Below, piece after piece: positions 25,411 to 32,579 of a DNA stretch of 32,579 nt. The stretch lies in NCBI GenBank assembly GCA_003022125.1, contig PXQH01000009.1, positions 1 through 32,579 on the forward strand, in the 5' to 3' direction. A model generated the notes under the pieces. The model was given only the letters and a program-made list of their open reading frames with translations. It did no database searches and was not told the DNA's origin. Both the position numbers and the translations under genes were made by a program. Numbering within the stretch: position 1 is the stretch's first letter; every line of letters starts with the position of its first letter. This stretch comes from Cyanobacteria bacterium QS_8_64_29 (GTDB lineage Bacteria > Cyanobacteriota > Cyanobacteriia > Cyanobacteriales > Rubidibacteraceae).

Positions 25411-26877
25411 ATGTTGCCTGCTGCAGACGAGGGCGTGCCCCTCACCGCTCCGGACGCCGACCGGTTGAAGGACGCCTGCGGCGTCTTTGGCGCCTACGCC
25501 CCCGAGCAAGATGTGGCCCGGTTGAGCTATTTCGGGCTCTATGCCCTACAGCACCGGGGTCAGGAATCGGCTGGCATTGCCACCTTCGAGGGCGAGCGGG
25601 TCCACCTACACAAAGACATGGGCCTAGTAGCCCGGGTGTTTGATGAAGCCAGTTTGAACGAGCTGCCCGGGAGCGCCGCGATCGGCCATACGCGCTACTC
25701 CACCACCGGCTCCAGCCTGGTCGCCAACGCGCAACCCACCCTCGCGCACAGCCGCCTGGGGTCGCTGGCGCTGGCGCACAACGGCAACCTGGTTAACCCT
25801 GGCGAGCTGCAAGCGGCTCTCAAAGCCAGCCACTACGAGTTCGCCACCACCACGGACTCGGAGGCGATCGCGGTGGCCATTGCCCAAGAGGTAGACCGCG
25901 GCCAGGATTGGATCGCCGCGATCACCGCGGCCCTACAGCGCTGCAGCGGGGCGTACAGCTTAGCGATCGGGACCCCCACCGGCATTGCCGGGGTGCGCGA
26001 TCCGCACGGCATCCGGCCGCTGGCGATCGGCACGTTGGGCGACAGTCCGCAGCGCTACGTTCTGGCCTCGGAGACGGCGGCGCTGGATCTCATCGGCGCC
26101 CGCTACCTGCGCGAGGTTGAGCCGGGGGAGCTGGTCTGGATCGATGAGTCCGGCCTAACGGCGTACCCCTTGGGCGATGCAGTCGAGCGCAAGCTCTGCA
26201 TCTTCGAGATGATCTATTTCTCCCGGCCCGACAGCCTGGTCAACGGCGAAACCCTCTACAGCTATCGGGTGCGCTTGGGGCACCGCCTGGCGCGCGAGTC
26301 TCACATCGATGCCGATGTGGTCATTCCCGTTCCCGACTCGGGCGTGCCGGCCGCGATCGGCTTTGCCCAGACCTCGGGCATCCATTACGCCGAAGGGCTA
26401 ATCAAAAACCGCTACGTGGGGCGCACCTTCATCCAGCCCACCCAAAGCATGCGCGAGGCCGGCATCCGGATGAAGCTCAACCCACTCAAAGATGTCCTGG
26501 CCGGCAAGCGCGTCATTATTGTCGATGATTCCATCGTGCGCGGCACGACCAGCGGCAAGATCGTCCAAGCCCTGCGCGACGCCGGCGCCGTTGAGGTCCA
26601 CATGCGCATCTCCTCGCCACCGGTGACCCACCCGTGCTTTTACGGCATCGATACTGACAGTCAGGATCACCTCATTGCGGCAACCCAACCGGTGGATGAA
26701 ATTGCCGATTCCATTGGGGCCGACTCGCTGGCCTACCTCAGCCTGGAGGGCATGCTGGAAGCAACCGGGCAAGATCCCAACCGCTTCTGTACGGCTTGCT
26801 TTACCGGGGACTATCCCATCCCCATCCCCGAGGCGCTGCAGCAGTCCAAACTCATCTTGGAGCGAAGCTCCTCCTAG
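25411..26877 (+). CDS. purF: Amidophosphoribosyltransferase
   Basis: PurF makes phosphoribosylamine from PRPP and glutamine, the first committed step of purine synthesis. The 488 residues start with a 22-residue propeptide; cleavage would expose catalytic C23 in KDACGVFGAY. The glutaminase domain has LQHRGQESAGIAT, IGHTRYSTTG and AHNGNLVN. The PRPP motif is VIIVDDSIVRGTTS. Cysteines in KLCIFEMIYFSRPDS, THPCFYGID and FCTACFTGDYP match the 4Fe-4S cluster ligands of the Bacillus-type enzyme, suggesting oxygen-sensitive regulation. A ribosome site AAGGAAG lies about 10 bases before the ATG. It follows purL, with which it may share a transcript. Confidence 0.97.
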   Translation: MLPAADEGVPLTAPDADRLKDACGVFGAYAPEQDVARLSYFGLYALQHRGQESAGIATFEGERVHLHKDMGLVARVFDEASLNELPGSAAIGHTRYSTTGSSLVANAQPTLAHSRLGSLALAHNGNLVNPGELQAALKASHYEFATTTDSEAIAVAIAQEVDRGQDWIAAITAALQRCSGAYSLAIGTPTGIAGVRDPHGIRPLAIGTLGDSPQRYVLASETAALDLIGARYLREVEPGELVWIDESGLTAYPLGDAVERKLCIFEMIYFSRPDSLVNGETLYSYRVRLGHRLARESHIDADVVIPVPDSGVPAAIGFAQTSGIHYAEGLIKNRYVGRTFIQPTQSMREAGIRMKLNPLKDVLAGKRVIIVDDSIVRGTTSGKIVQALRDAGAVEVHMRISSPPVTHPCFYGIDTDSQDHLIAATQPVDEIADSIGADSLAYLSLEGMLEATGQDPNRFCTACFTGDYPIPIPEALQQSKLILERSSS

Positions 26878-26961
26878 GGCCTGCGGCAGCCACTCCTCAC
26901 AGCGAAGGGACACGCCTTACGCTGGGATTGCCAATTTGTGTCTGCTCCCTAGGAGGCCACC

Positions 26962-28026
26962 ATGCCCCAAGTCCGCGCTTACGGTGCCCAGTCGCCTACC
27001 GCCGAGCTGGCGCCGCTGATGATCGAGCGCCGGGCGCTGCGCCCCGATGACGTTGCGATCGCCATCCGCTATTGCGGCATCTGCCATACGGACATCCACT
27101 TCGTTCGCAATGATTGGGGCGGTACCGAGTACCCCATCGTGCCCGGTCACGAGATCGTCGGCCGCGTGACGGCAGTGGGCTCGCAAGTCAGCGCGTTTAG
27201 CGTCGGCGACACAGTCGGGGTAGGCTGCATGGTCGACTCTTGCCGCGAGTGTCGCGCCTGTCAGGATGGGCTAGAGCAGTACTGCCTCGAGGGCTGCGTG
27301 CTGACCTACAACGGCCACGACCGCCACGATGGCAGCCTCACCTATGGCGGTTATGCCGAGTCCATCGCGGTGAGCGAGCGTTTTGTGGTTCGCGTTCCAG
27401 ACGGGCTCGATCCGGCCGCTGCAGCCCCCCTGTTGTGCGCCGGCATTACAACCTACTCGCCGCTCAAGCACTATGGCGTTCGGGCTGGCAGCCGCGTTGG
27501 CGTGGTTGGCATGGGCGGACTGGGCCACATGGGCATTAAGTTTGCCCGCGCTATGGGCGCGGAAGTTACGGTTTTCACGCGCTCCCAGGACAAAGTGACC
27601 GAAGCCCAGCGTCAGGGCGCCGACCGCGTTGTGGTCTCGAGCAACGAGCAGCAGATGGCCGAACTGGCGGGCCAGCTCGATTTCATCCTCGATACGGTCC
27701 CGGTCCAGCACGATCTGAACCCGTACCTCAAGGCGCTGACCTACGACGGCACCTACATCCTGGTGGGCTTGCTGGAACCCATCGATCCCCCACTGGATGC
27801 CGGCGCAATTGTAACCCAGCGGCGATCGCTAGCTGGTTCGCTCATCGGCGGCATGCCCGAGACTCAAGAGGTGCTCGATTTCTGCGCCGAGCACGGCATC
27901 GCTTGCAATATCGAGCGGCTCGACATTCGCAGCATCAACACAGCCTACGAACGGGTACAGCGTGGTGACGTCAAATACCGCTTTGTCATTGATATGGCTA
28001 CGCTGACCGATGGGAGCAACGAATAG
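26962..28026 (+). CDS. Zinc-dependent NAD(P) alcohol dehydrogenase, YahK/cinnamyl-type
   Basis: A medium-chain dehydrogenase of 354 residues, closest in pattern to E. coli YahK and cinnamyl alcohol dehydrogenases, which reduce diverse aldehydes with NADPH. Catalytic zinc ligands lie in YCGICHTD (C38) and PGHEIVG (H63), with the third in LLCAGITTYSPL. Structural zinc cysteines are C94, C97, C100 and C108. The Rossmann motif is GVVGMGGLGHMGIKFA (about 174-189). The ending GDVKYRFVID is the family's C-terminal mark. AGGAGG lies 6 bases before the ATG and a perfect terminator hairpin follows, so it is a single-gene unit. The physiological substrate cannot be read from sequence. Confidence 0.94.
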   Translation: MPQVRAYGAQSPTAELAPLMIERRALRPDDVAIAIRYCGICHTDIHFVRNDWGGTEYPIVPGHEIVGRVTAVGSQVSAFSVGDTVGVGCMVDSCRECRACQDGLEQYCLEGCVLTYNGHDRHDGSLTYGGYAESIAVSERFVVRVPDGLDPAAAAPLLCAGITTYSPLKHYGVRAGSRVGVVGMGGLGHMGIKFARAMGAEVTVFTRSQDKVTEAQRQGADRVVVSSNEQQMAELAGQLDFILDTVPVQHDLNPYLKALTYDGTYILVGLLEPIDPPLDAGAIVTQRRSLAGSLIGGMPETQEVLDFCAEHGIACNIERLDIRSINTAYERVQRGDVKYRFVIDMATLTDGSNE

Positions 28027-28041
28027 CCCCAGCAGTAGAGG

Positions 28042-28066
28042 GGGACCCCGCCAATAGCGGGGTCCC
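28042..28066 (+). terminator. Hairpin terminator after the alcohol dehydrogenase gene
   Basis: GGGACCCCGC and GCGGGGTCCC form a perfect 10-bp stem with a 5-base loop, 15 bases past the stop. There is no long T-run, only AATT after the stem. Confidence 0.75.
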
Positions 28067-28167
28067 AATTGGGCAGCCCATGCACGACCGGTCGAGTCCA
28101 GGGTCGCTACAGGAGGTTTTCTCAATAGAGAGCGGACCTTGACCTGAACAAGGGCACGAATCGAGCG

Positions 28168-28599
28168 CTAGAGGGTCTGGCTGTAGGTTCGCAGTTTCTG
28201 GGCTGCTTGCAGGCCCGTTTGCGGACAGTTGGCAATTAAGCCGCGCACGAACGCTTCCGCGCGATCGCGATTGCCGTCGTTTTTATCCGTTGCAGCTAGC
28301 ACCAGCCACGCTTGCCGATTGGGATCGCTGGTGTTTTGGCAAGTTTTTGCCCCGGTCGCGTAAAAGTCCTGTTGCGTCTCCAAGTTGCTGGGGACTTGCT
28401 GCCAGAGGGCAGTTGCCTCCTGCTGCGAGAGATCGGGGAAGCTTTGCTGAGTGCGTTGGTAGAGGGCCAAGGCTGCGCTGCTAGCGCCGCCGCCCTCGGA
28501 GGCCATTGTGGCAAGTGGGCCCACCTGACCGGTTGCCGCTAGGGCAGCAATTGAGCCCCAAACCGCAATCGTGCGCTTCCAGCGATTGTTATCCTTCAT
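28168..28599 (-). CDS. Secreted or membrane-anchored protein of unknown function (143 aa)
   Basis: From ATG 28599, with GGAGAG a few bases upstream, the protein has 143 residues. A basic start (MKDNNRWKRT) and hydrophobic segment (IAVWGSIAALAATGQVGPLA) form a likely signal peptide. The mature part is helical and Gln/Ala-rich, with LYQRTQQSFPDLSQQEATAL and LVLAATDKNDGNRDRAEAFV, and two cysteines (KTCQNTS and IANCPQT) that could form a disulfide. I do not recognise a family. The open frame extends upstream for 41 codons rich in Cys and Trp that are not signal-peptide-like. It is convergent with the alcohol dehydrogenase gene and marks the start of the accessory region. Confidence 0.6.
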   Translation of the reverse strand: MKDNNRWKRTIAVWGSIAALAATGQVGPLATMASEGGGASSAALALYQRTQQSFPDLSQQEATALWQQVPSNLETQQDFYATGAKTCQNTSDPNRQAWLVLAATDKNDGNRDRAEAFVRGLIANCPQTGLQAAQKLRTYSQTL

Positions 28600-28794
28600 G
28601 CCGTCTCTCCAGCAGTTATCCCATGCCAGCCTACAGCCAGCCGTGCGCTTGTGGCAGCCAAGCAGCTGACTGCTAGCAGTGCTTCCTTTGTTCCCATCTT
28701 CGAGCCAAAGGCACTCTGGCACAACTGCCCAATGGCCTCATCCAGCCAGCGGAGGCAGTCCGTTTTGTAGGACTGGGTCCGTAGTTGGCATTAG

Positions 28795-28940
28795 CACTAC
28801 CGAGTTGCGATCACCGAGCGGCGAGACGCCACGGCCGCTATAGTTGCGATCGACAAAGGCACGCTCAACCACCTACTCGTAGCTGATCGCATTTGGATGC
28901 ATCGCCTTACTGGACAGGGGCCCACCTATCGAGCCCTGCC
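28795..28940 (+). pseudogene. DinB-family protein fragment
   Basis: The plus strand in this frame reads ERRDATAAIVAIDKG then GTLNHLLVADRIWMHRLTG and GQGPTYRALP. This is the core of a DinB/YfiT-type four-helix protein, in which LNH supplies the first metal-binding His and NHLLVADRIW is a signature helix. There is no start codon: a TAG immediately precedes the frame (28792-28794), and the N-terminal helix is missing. The frame stays open to 29022, but past about 28940 it no longer resembles DinB and runs into the antisense end of the next gene. The remaining 195 bases to the left (28600-28794) hold nothing I can identify. A genuine gene remnant is inferred from the strong motif. Confidence 0.6.
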
Positions 28941-28986
28941 ATTCCGTCAAGAGCAGCACCATGGCAGTCCGTGGATTGCCTATCAG

Positions 28987-29646
28987 CTACTCGCTTGGCT
29001 CCTCAAACAGCGCTGCCGCTAGTTCTAAAAAGCTCGGCCCCGCCTCGGGACTCTCCAGCACTAGGGCCAACCGCTCGTATCCGGTCCAGGTGAATACCAC
29101 GCCGCCTTTCCCATCAGGCTCAAAATGCTGCGGCGCTTCCCCACCTAGCGCCTGCAGGACATCCAACCAAGCCCGCTCGAGCAGTTCCTCGCCTTCGGCC
29201 CTGGAAAACTCGGGGATAGCACCCCGTTCAAGCCGGTCCATAACGGCATCCGCTCGCTCGGACGGGAGCAGTGCTCCCAGCAGGTCCACCGACTGCAAGT
29301 AGGGATGCCGCGCGTGAAGGTAGGCCTCCAATAGCACGACATAGCTCGCCGCCCAAGCGTCCGAGCGCTTGCTGAGGGTGCGGCTCCCTCGCTGTACTAG
29401 CGCCTGGAAAAATGCTGGGACGCCCACCTGCGCTTCTAGCAGCTCGATGGGATCGGGCTCGATGACGGTACTGGCATAGCGCACGTACCAGTTCCAACCA
29501 GGGGGTGCCTGTCCGAGCAGATGCTCTCGTGCCTCCGGCGAGCACAGCAGGTGGCCTTCGCTGGCGGAGAAATCGTCGCCCGGCTCGAACCCAGCTTGCA
29601 CGAGCTGGCAAGCCATCGAGGCGAGTAAGGACCGCGCACTGGGCAT
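28987..29646 (-). CDS. Unknown protein (219 aa), accessory region
   Basis: A soluble, acidic protein of 219 residues from ATG 29646. It begins MPSARSLLASMACQLVQAGF and has a Trp/Tyr-rich stretch (APPGWNWYVRYASTVIEP, about 48-65), a long helical middle part with AYLHARHPYLQSVDLLGALL, and a Leu/Glu-rich end. There is no signal peptide or membrane helix. The conserved look of the helical part and uniform codon use over 660 bases support a real gene, but I recognise no domain. Its 3' end overlaps the open frame continuing from the DinB fragment on the other strand. No clear ribosome binding site is seen. Confidence 0.55.
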   Translation of the reverse strand: MPSARSLLASMACQLVQAGFEPGDDFSASEGHLLCSPEAREHLLGQAPPGWNWYVRYASTVIEPDPIELLEAQVGVPAFFQALVQRGSRTLSKRSDAWAASYVVLLEAYLHARHPYLQSVDLLGALLPSERADAVMDRLERGAIPEFSRAEGEELLERAWLDVLQALGGEAPQHFEPDGKGGVVFTWTGYERLALVLESPEAGPSFLELAAALFEEPSE

Positions 29647-29721
29647 GCGATCACGCTTAGGCGGGACGGTACCCTCAAGCTAGCATCTGCCTGCCTACCC
29701 AGTTGCTGCAACGCAGCCCTC

Positions 29722-29825
29722 ATACCAATTCTCGTGGCTTGTGCACTAGATTGCGACCTCCAAAACTTCCTCAATATGGGAGTCATATTTTTTGAAAAGC
29801 GTGCATCCACTGCTCAAATTGGTAT
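29722..29825. mobile_element. MITE-like element, copy 1 (104 bp)
   Basis: A 104-bp unit bounded by ATACCAATT and AATTGGTAT, repeated in the same orientation at 31565-31668. By hand alignment 90 of 104 positions match with no gaps. It is too short to encode a transposase. Imperfect shared features inside are GTGCACTAGATT, CTCAATATGGGAGTCAT and AAGCGTGCATCC. This copy lies between the unknown 219-residue gene and the DUF350 gene, in their shared upstream space. No convincing target duplication is seen (flanks TC and CA). The 168 bases between it and the DUF350 gene hold a GCTGTCAGCT/GCTGTCAGC direct repeat and no gene. Confidence 0.85.
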
Positions 29826-29993
29826 CAAACCTATGCCACGGCAGCTCATTCCCATCTCGCGCGAGCGAGAGGAGGTTCTTAGCGGCAGCAGTTGGCTTGC
29901 AAGCCAGCCAATCGCCCAATTGCTGTCAGCTGCTGTCAGCAGGCCGCTGCTGTGCCAAAATAGGCGCGTTGTTTCCGATACCGAGTTGAGTTT

Positions 29994-30203
29994 ATGTTGG
30001 ATTTTCTTCAATCTGTTGGCATCAGTACAGGGTGGACGGTTATTGGCGTCCTGCTGCTGTTTGGATCGACGGTTCTGTTCGATCGCATTACACCACTCAA
30101 CTATCGGCAAGAGATTCACAATGGCAACGTCGCTGCTGCGGTCGTGATTGCCGCAATTATTCTATCTATGGGCGCCATCGCAGTAGCCAATCTGGCTACC
30201 TAA
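29994..30203 (+). CDS. DUF350-family small membrane protein
   Basis: A protein of 69 residues with two hydrophobic helices (about 13-29 and 47-66) around LFDRITPLNYRQEIHNGNVAAAVVIAAI. The motif D-x-L-T/I-P-LNYRQEI..GN-x-A-A-A is the mark of DUF350 (YjfL-like) repeats; this is a single-repeat member. DUF350 proteins of unknown biochemical role occur next to spermidine synthase and envelope-stress genes in many bacteria. Here a membrane-type spermidine synthase remnant lies 1.3 kb downstream on the same strand. No strong ribosome site is visible; the ATG at 29994 is set by homology. Confidence 0.8.
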   Translation: MLDFLQSVGISTGWTVIGVLLLFGSTVLFDRITPLNYRQEIHNGNVAAAVVIAAIILSMGAIAVANLAT

Positions 30204-30242
30204 TCAGCAGCCTGAGATACCAAATATTATCTTTCATAATTG

Positions 30243-31231
30243 ATGTCTGCTACAACTTACAAAACTTATCGTTTTATTGAGACAAGCTTAATTCTTTTTC
30301 CGATCTCGGCTGCTGCCATTCTGGCAACTTTCATACTGTCTTATTTGGGGCGACAGTCTTTGCTCTCCGAAACGGTGACTGCCCGCCCGATAGCCCGGCG
30401 AAACTAACGCTTCAGCGCGTTCCAGCCAATCGCCTCGGGGCGCTGCGCATTGACGTGCGCGCCCACGTTGCGAGCGACCGCTGGATCACTTACGAAGTGC
30501 AGCTGCGCGCGCGCGATGGCGACATCCTAGCTTCTGCCATCAAAAAAGGTTGGCATGAAACGGGCATTTGGCGCGAAGGCGGCGAGTCGGGGATGTGGGA
30601 AGAAAAGGATCTACGCGGCGGCTTTGATATAAAGCTAACTCAACAACAGGACATGCGACTGGCAATCGCCGTTCTTGACTACACCGATACGACTGGCGAA
30701 CCAGTTGAAGAGAAAGCCAGATTTGATGTCACGGTCCGCAATGGTGTTATCGACACGCGCTACCTGTGGGCCGGTCTCGCTGGAACCGCTGCCTTGGGCG
30801 TGCTAGCCGCGATAGCCCTTAATTTTACCGGGAAGCGTATTATTAACGCCTCTGCAAACGATAGCGATGTCAGCGCTCGAGGAGTGGTAGGCGGTCGGAA
30901 GTCTTTGGTCAAAGTCAAAGTTGTCGTCCTAGCGGACGAAAATGCACCGGGCGTGTTGCAGGTGCATCTCAACATTCGCGATCGCAACGGCGAGCTGGTC
31001 CAACAGGAGAGGCTCTCGGTCCTACTCAGATGGTTGAGAGAGGACGGCGAAATCCAAGGTGGGCGCGGGATCGCTCGGTATTTTGTGCTACTCGAGCCCC
31101 GGGATTCCTACGGTTTCTACGTTGAAACTGTCCCCGATGGTCCCGTCGATCGCGTCACGCTATTTGTCGACGATGGAGTGCGGACCCTAACGCCTATTGA
31201 GGTCCACCATCTGACAACCTCCGCAGCTTGA
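30243..31231 (+). pseudogene. Membrane-anchored protein of unknown function, apparent frameshift
   Basis: The long open frame ending at 31231 has no good start: its earliest start codon, GTG 30455, falls mid-domain. Coding-like sequence continues upstream as LRNGDCPPDSPAKLTLQRVP. In another frame, ATG 30243 gives a short polar start and a membrane helix (ETSLILFPISAAAILATFIL) that ends near the T/G run at 30344-30350. Adding one T there joins the two into about 330 residues: a cytoplasmic tip, helix, outer domain, second helix (about LWAGLAGTAALGVLAAIAL), then a beta-rich domain with VVVLADENAPGVLQVHLNIR. I know no named family. It lies between DUF350 and the small exported protein in the damaged polyamine cluster. 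If 258 residues from GTG is the real gene, no frameshift is needed. Confidence 0.55.
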
Positions 31232-31255
31232 GCGGTGAAACGCTAGGGAAAAGCC

Positions 31256-31489
31256 ATGCTAGTTCGCCTGTTTGCAATTGCAGCCCTAGCCATCTCCGTT
31301 ACCACGGTGTGGTTTGCCTGCACTGCCCGCTCGGCGCTGACGCTGCGCCAGGAGGGTGGCGATACGACCTATTGGCCGCGCCACGGAACCTATCCTTCAG
31401 GGTACTACCAAGGCGGTACCTGGATTATGCCCTCCAACCGCGCCCAATACCGCGGGTTTCGGGGTGGCGGTCCGGGCGCCGGCAAGTAA
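31256..31489 (+). CDS. Small exported Gly/Tyr-rich protein (77 aa)
   Basis: ATG 31256, with AGGGA about 8 bases upstream, begins a 77-residue protein. MLVRLFAIAALAISVTTVWF is a signal or anchor helix; a cysteine follows (ACTARS) but the context is not a clear lipobox. The mature part is rich in Gly, Tyr and Arg (TYPSGYYQGGTWIMP, QYRGFRGGGPGAGK) and probably disordered. It starts 24 bases after the preceding gene and just before the spermidine synthase remnant, so all were probably one operon with DUF350. Function unknown. Confidence 0.6.
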   Translation: MLVRLFAIAALAISVTTVWFACTARSALTLRQEGGDTTYWPRHGTYPSGYYQGGTWIMPSNRAQYRGFRGGGPGAGK

Positions 31490-31514
31490 CGGCTGAGGAC
31501 CCCATACTGCGCTC

Positions 31515-32482
31515 GTGAACGATGCCACACCGCCAACGCTGAACCGCTCGCAGCGCAACCTCTTATACCAATTCTCGTGGCTTGTGCACTAGATTTTGCC
31601 CCTCGAAACTCCCTCAATATGGGAGTCATGTTCTGTAGTAAGCGTGCATCCGCTGCTCAAATTGGTATAACCAGCAGCAGTCGCGGCTGCTGACGCGCTT
31701 TGTCCAGATCGAGCTCGCGATAGGGCCCCTGAGCGCGTTGCTCCCGCTGGGACTCTTCGCCCTTTTCGTCGCCGATGGCTATCTTTGGCTCGGCCTGGCC
31801 CTGGTCACGCTCGTCCTAGGCACGCTCGCGGGATTGGAGGTGCCGCTGCTAACGCGCGCGTTGGAGCAGGAGCGGGGCGTTCGCAACGCCATTGCCGGCG
31901 TGCTGGCGCTCGACTACCTGGGGGCCTTGATTGGGTCGCTGGCCTTTCCGCTGGTGTTGCTTCCACTGCTGGGGTTTTTTCCAGCTGCTGCCCTTATCGG
32001 CGCCTTGCCGGCTGGCATGGTGTTTTTATTGGGGCGATCACTGGTCGTGCTGCGGCAGTGGCGCTTCTGGGGGCTGGGTTTAAGTCTGGGCCTATGCCTG
32101 CTGGCCCCGCTGACCGTTCCCATCGGCAACGCGTTGGAGAGCAACCTGTACGATGCGCCCATCATCTCGCGCACTCAGTCCGAGTACCAGCGCATAGTCC
32201 TGACGCGCCAGCAGCACGACGTTCGCCTGTTTCTGGATGGTGACCTGCAACTGTCCACTACCGACGAGCACCGCTACCACGAAGTGTTCGTCCATCCCGC
32301 CTTACAAGCAGTTCCAAGCCCCAAACGCATTCTGATTTTAGGCGGCGGTGACGGCATGGCCCTGCGCGAGGTTTTGAAATGGAAGACCGTGGAAGAAGCC
32401 GTCGTCCTCGAACTCGATCCCGCCGTGGTGGCGCTAGCCAGCCAGCACCCGCTGCTAGCGCGCGCCAATGGGAATGCCTTTA
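31515..32482 (+). pseudogene. speE: Membrane-type spermidine synthase, interrupted at both ends
   Basis: Spermidine synthase moves an aminopropyl group from decarboxylated SAM to putrescine; this type carries an N-terminal membrane domain. GTG 31515 starts a plausible leader (NDATPPTLNRSQRNLL) that runs into the MITE at 31563 and stops. After the MITE, in another frame, RLLTRFVQIELAIGPLSALL begins the later helices, followed by GTLAGLEVPLLTRALEQ and LALDYLGALIGSL. The catalytic domain then starts: YDAPIISRTQSEYQRIVLTR, LFLDGDLQLSTTDEHRYHE, ILILGGGDGMALREVLK (SAM site) and VVLELDPAVV. It stops abruptly at ANGNAF, where an insertion element begins. The first helices are missing and the frame changes, so the MITE came with a deletion. 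The gene cannot be functional as it stands. Confidence 0.88.
31563..31670. mobile_element. MITE-like element, copy 2, inside speE
   Basis: The second copy of the 104-bp element, here with perfect 11-bp termini TTATACCAATT/AATTGGTATAA. It interrupts the spermidine synthase remnant after about 16 codons. The flanking TA on each side could be a TA target duplication (as for IS630/Tc1-type transposases) or part of the terminus; copy 1 does not share it, so the mobilising family is open. Confidence 0.88.
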
Positions 32483-32579
32483 GAGTGCCTAACAAAACTG
32501 GTAGGGATGAGGAGGGAGAGCTCCGGTCTATGCCATGGCCAAACCGCTCGTACCCAACGAACTCTGGGCCGAAATCGAG
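32483..32579 (+). mobile_element. Left end of an IS5-family-like insertion sequence (cut by window edge)
   Basis: speE coding sequence breaks off at about 32482, and a short non-coding leader starting GAGTGCCTAACAAAACTGG leads to a transposase start. TTAG at 32480-32483 fits the YTAR target preference of some IS5-group elements. The exact first base, the inverted repeat and the target duplication cannot be confirmed because the right end is outside the window. Confidence 0.7.
32535..32579 (+). CDS. IS5-family-like transposase, N-terminal 15 residues
   Basis: ATG 32535 reads MAKPLVPNELWAEIE, the typical start of IS5-family DDE transposases and their DUF4096 N-terminal domain (pattern PLxxxELWxxIEPLLP). 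GAGGAGGGAGAG about 16-25 bases upstream can serve as ribosome binding site. The remaining gene lies right of the window, so activity and subgroup cannot be judged. Confidence 0.75.
   Translation, partial: MAKPLVPNELWAEIE

Noticed and set aside
28738-28986. Minus-strand frame continuing past the stop of the 219-residue gene, with one internal TAG, as if the gene were longer
   Set aside because: The plus strand over the same bases carries a clear DinB motif; the minus-strand reading has no recognisable motif and looks like its shadow.
29436-29810. Minus-strand open frame starting inside MITE copy 1 (similar frame in copy 2) as a transposase relic
   Set aside because: The shared part is only as long as the repeat, has no transposase motif, and continues antisense to unrelated sequence outside the element.
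1-32579. CRISPR array, phage genes or toxin-antitoxin pair
   Set aside because: I looked for regularly spaced repeats, phage structural motifs and small paired genes and saw none that hold up.

Overview
The window looks like the chromosome of a GC-rich cyanobacterium, with roughly 60-65% G+C by eye. The octamer GCGATCGC (the HIP1 palindrome typical of many cyanobacterial genomes) occurs more than 20 times. Several genes are characteristic of cyanobacteria and plastids: ycf3, a Ycf29/Rre1-type response regulator, a PAP/fibrillin protein, a DUF3134 protein, solanesyl diphosphate synthase and an AMIN-domain amidase. I cannot name the species from the sequence alone.

Left part (1-4.8 kb). The first residues of ribulose-phosphate 3-epimerase run off the left edge on the minus strand. 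Next come a UbiA-like prenyltransferase and a decayed efflux locus: a tetR gene with two apparent frameshifts, a perfect 7-3-7 operator palindrome, and a membrane-fusion-protein gene cut off after about 65 residues. Then follow tRNA-Cys(GCA), a 37-residue single-helix membrane protein with its own terminator hairpin, the Rre1-like regulator, mraY and a DUF3134 gene, all on the minus strand.

Middle part (4.8-28.1 kb). This is dense housekeeping DNA, mostly on the plus strand. It holds a fibrillin gene overlapping a RecB-like nuclease gene, and a large three-part protein (cNMP-like domain, degenerate sigma54-type AAA+ domain, polyferredoxin membrane domain). An FKBP isomerase is convergent with it. 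Then come recJ, mutS, a small unknown gene with a good intrinsic terminator, a CPA2 Na+/H+ antiporter, and an amiC-murI-sds-aroA run covering peptidoglycan, prenylquinone side chain and shikimate metabolism. These are followed by a ycf3-gatC pair on the minus strand, purL and purF, and a YahK-type zinc alcohol dehydrogenase closed by a perfect hairpin. Near-identical TAGAAT -10 boxes precede sds, aroA and purL.

Right part (28.1-32.6 kb). This is an accessory, eroding region. It contains a secreted unknown protein, a DinB-family gene fragment and an unknown 219-residue protein. A cluster follows of a DUF350 membrane protein, a membrane-anchored unknown (frameshifted), a small exported protein and a membrane-type spermidine synthase. 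Two copies of a 104-bp MITE-like element (about 87% identical, termini ATACCAATT/AATTGGTAT) flank the first three genes. The second copy sits inside the speE N-terminus, where upstream membrane-helix coding sequence appears to be missing. The 3' part of speE is cut by the left end of an IS5-family-like element that runs off the window.

The most notable items are this doubly interrupted polyamine/membrane cluster with its MITE pair, the three-domain CRP/AAA+/polyferredoxin protein, and the decayed TetR-regulated efflux locus.
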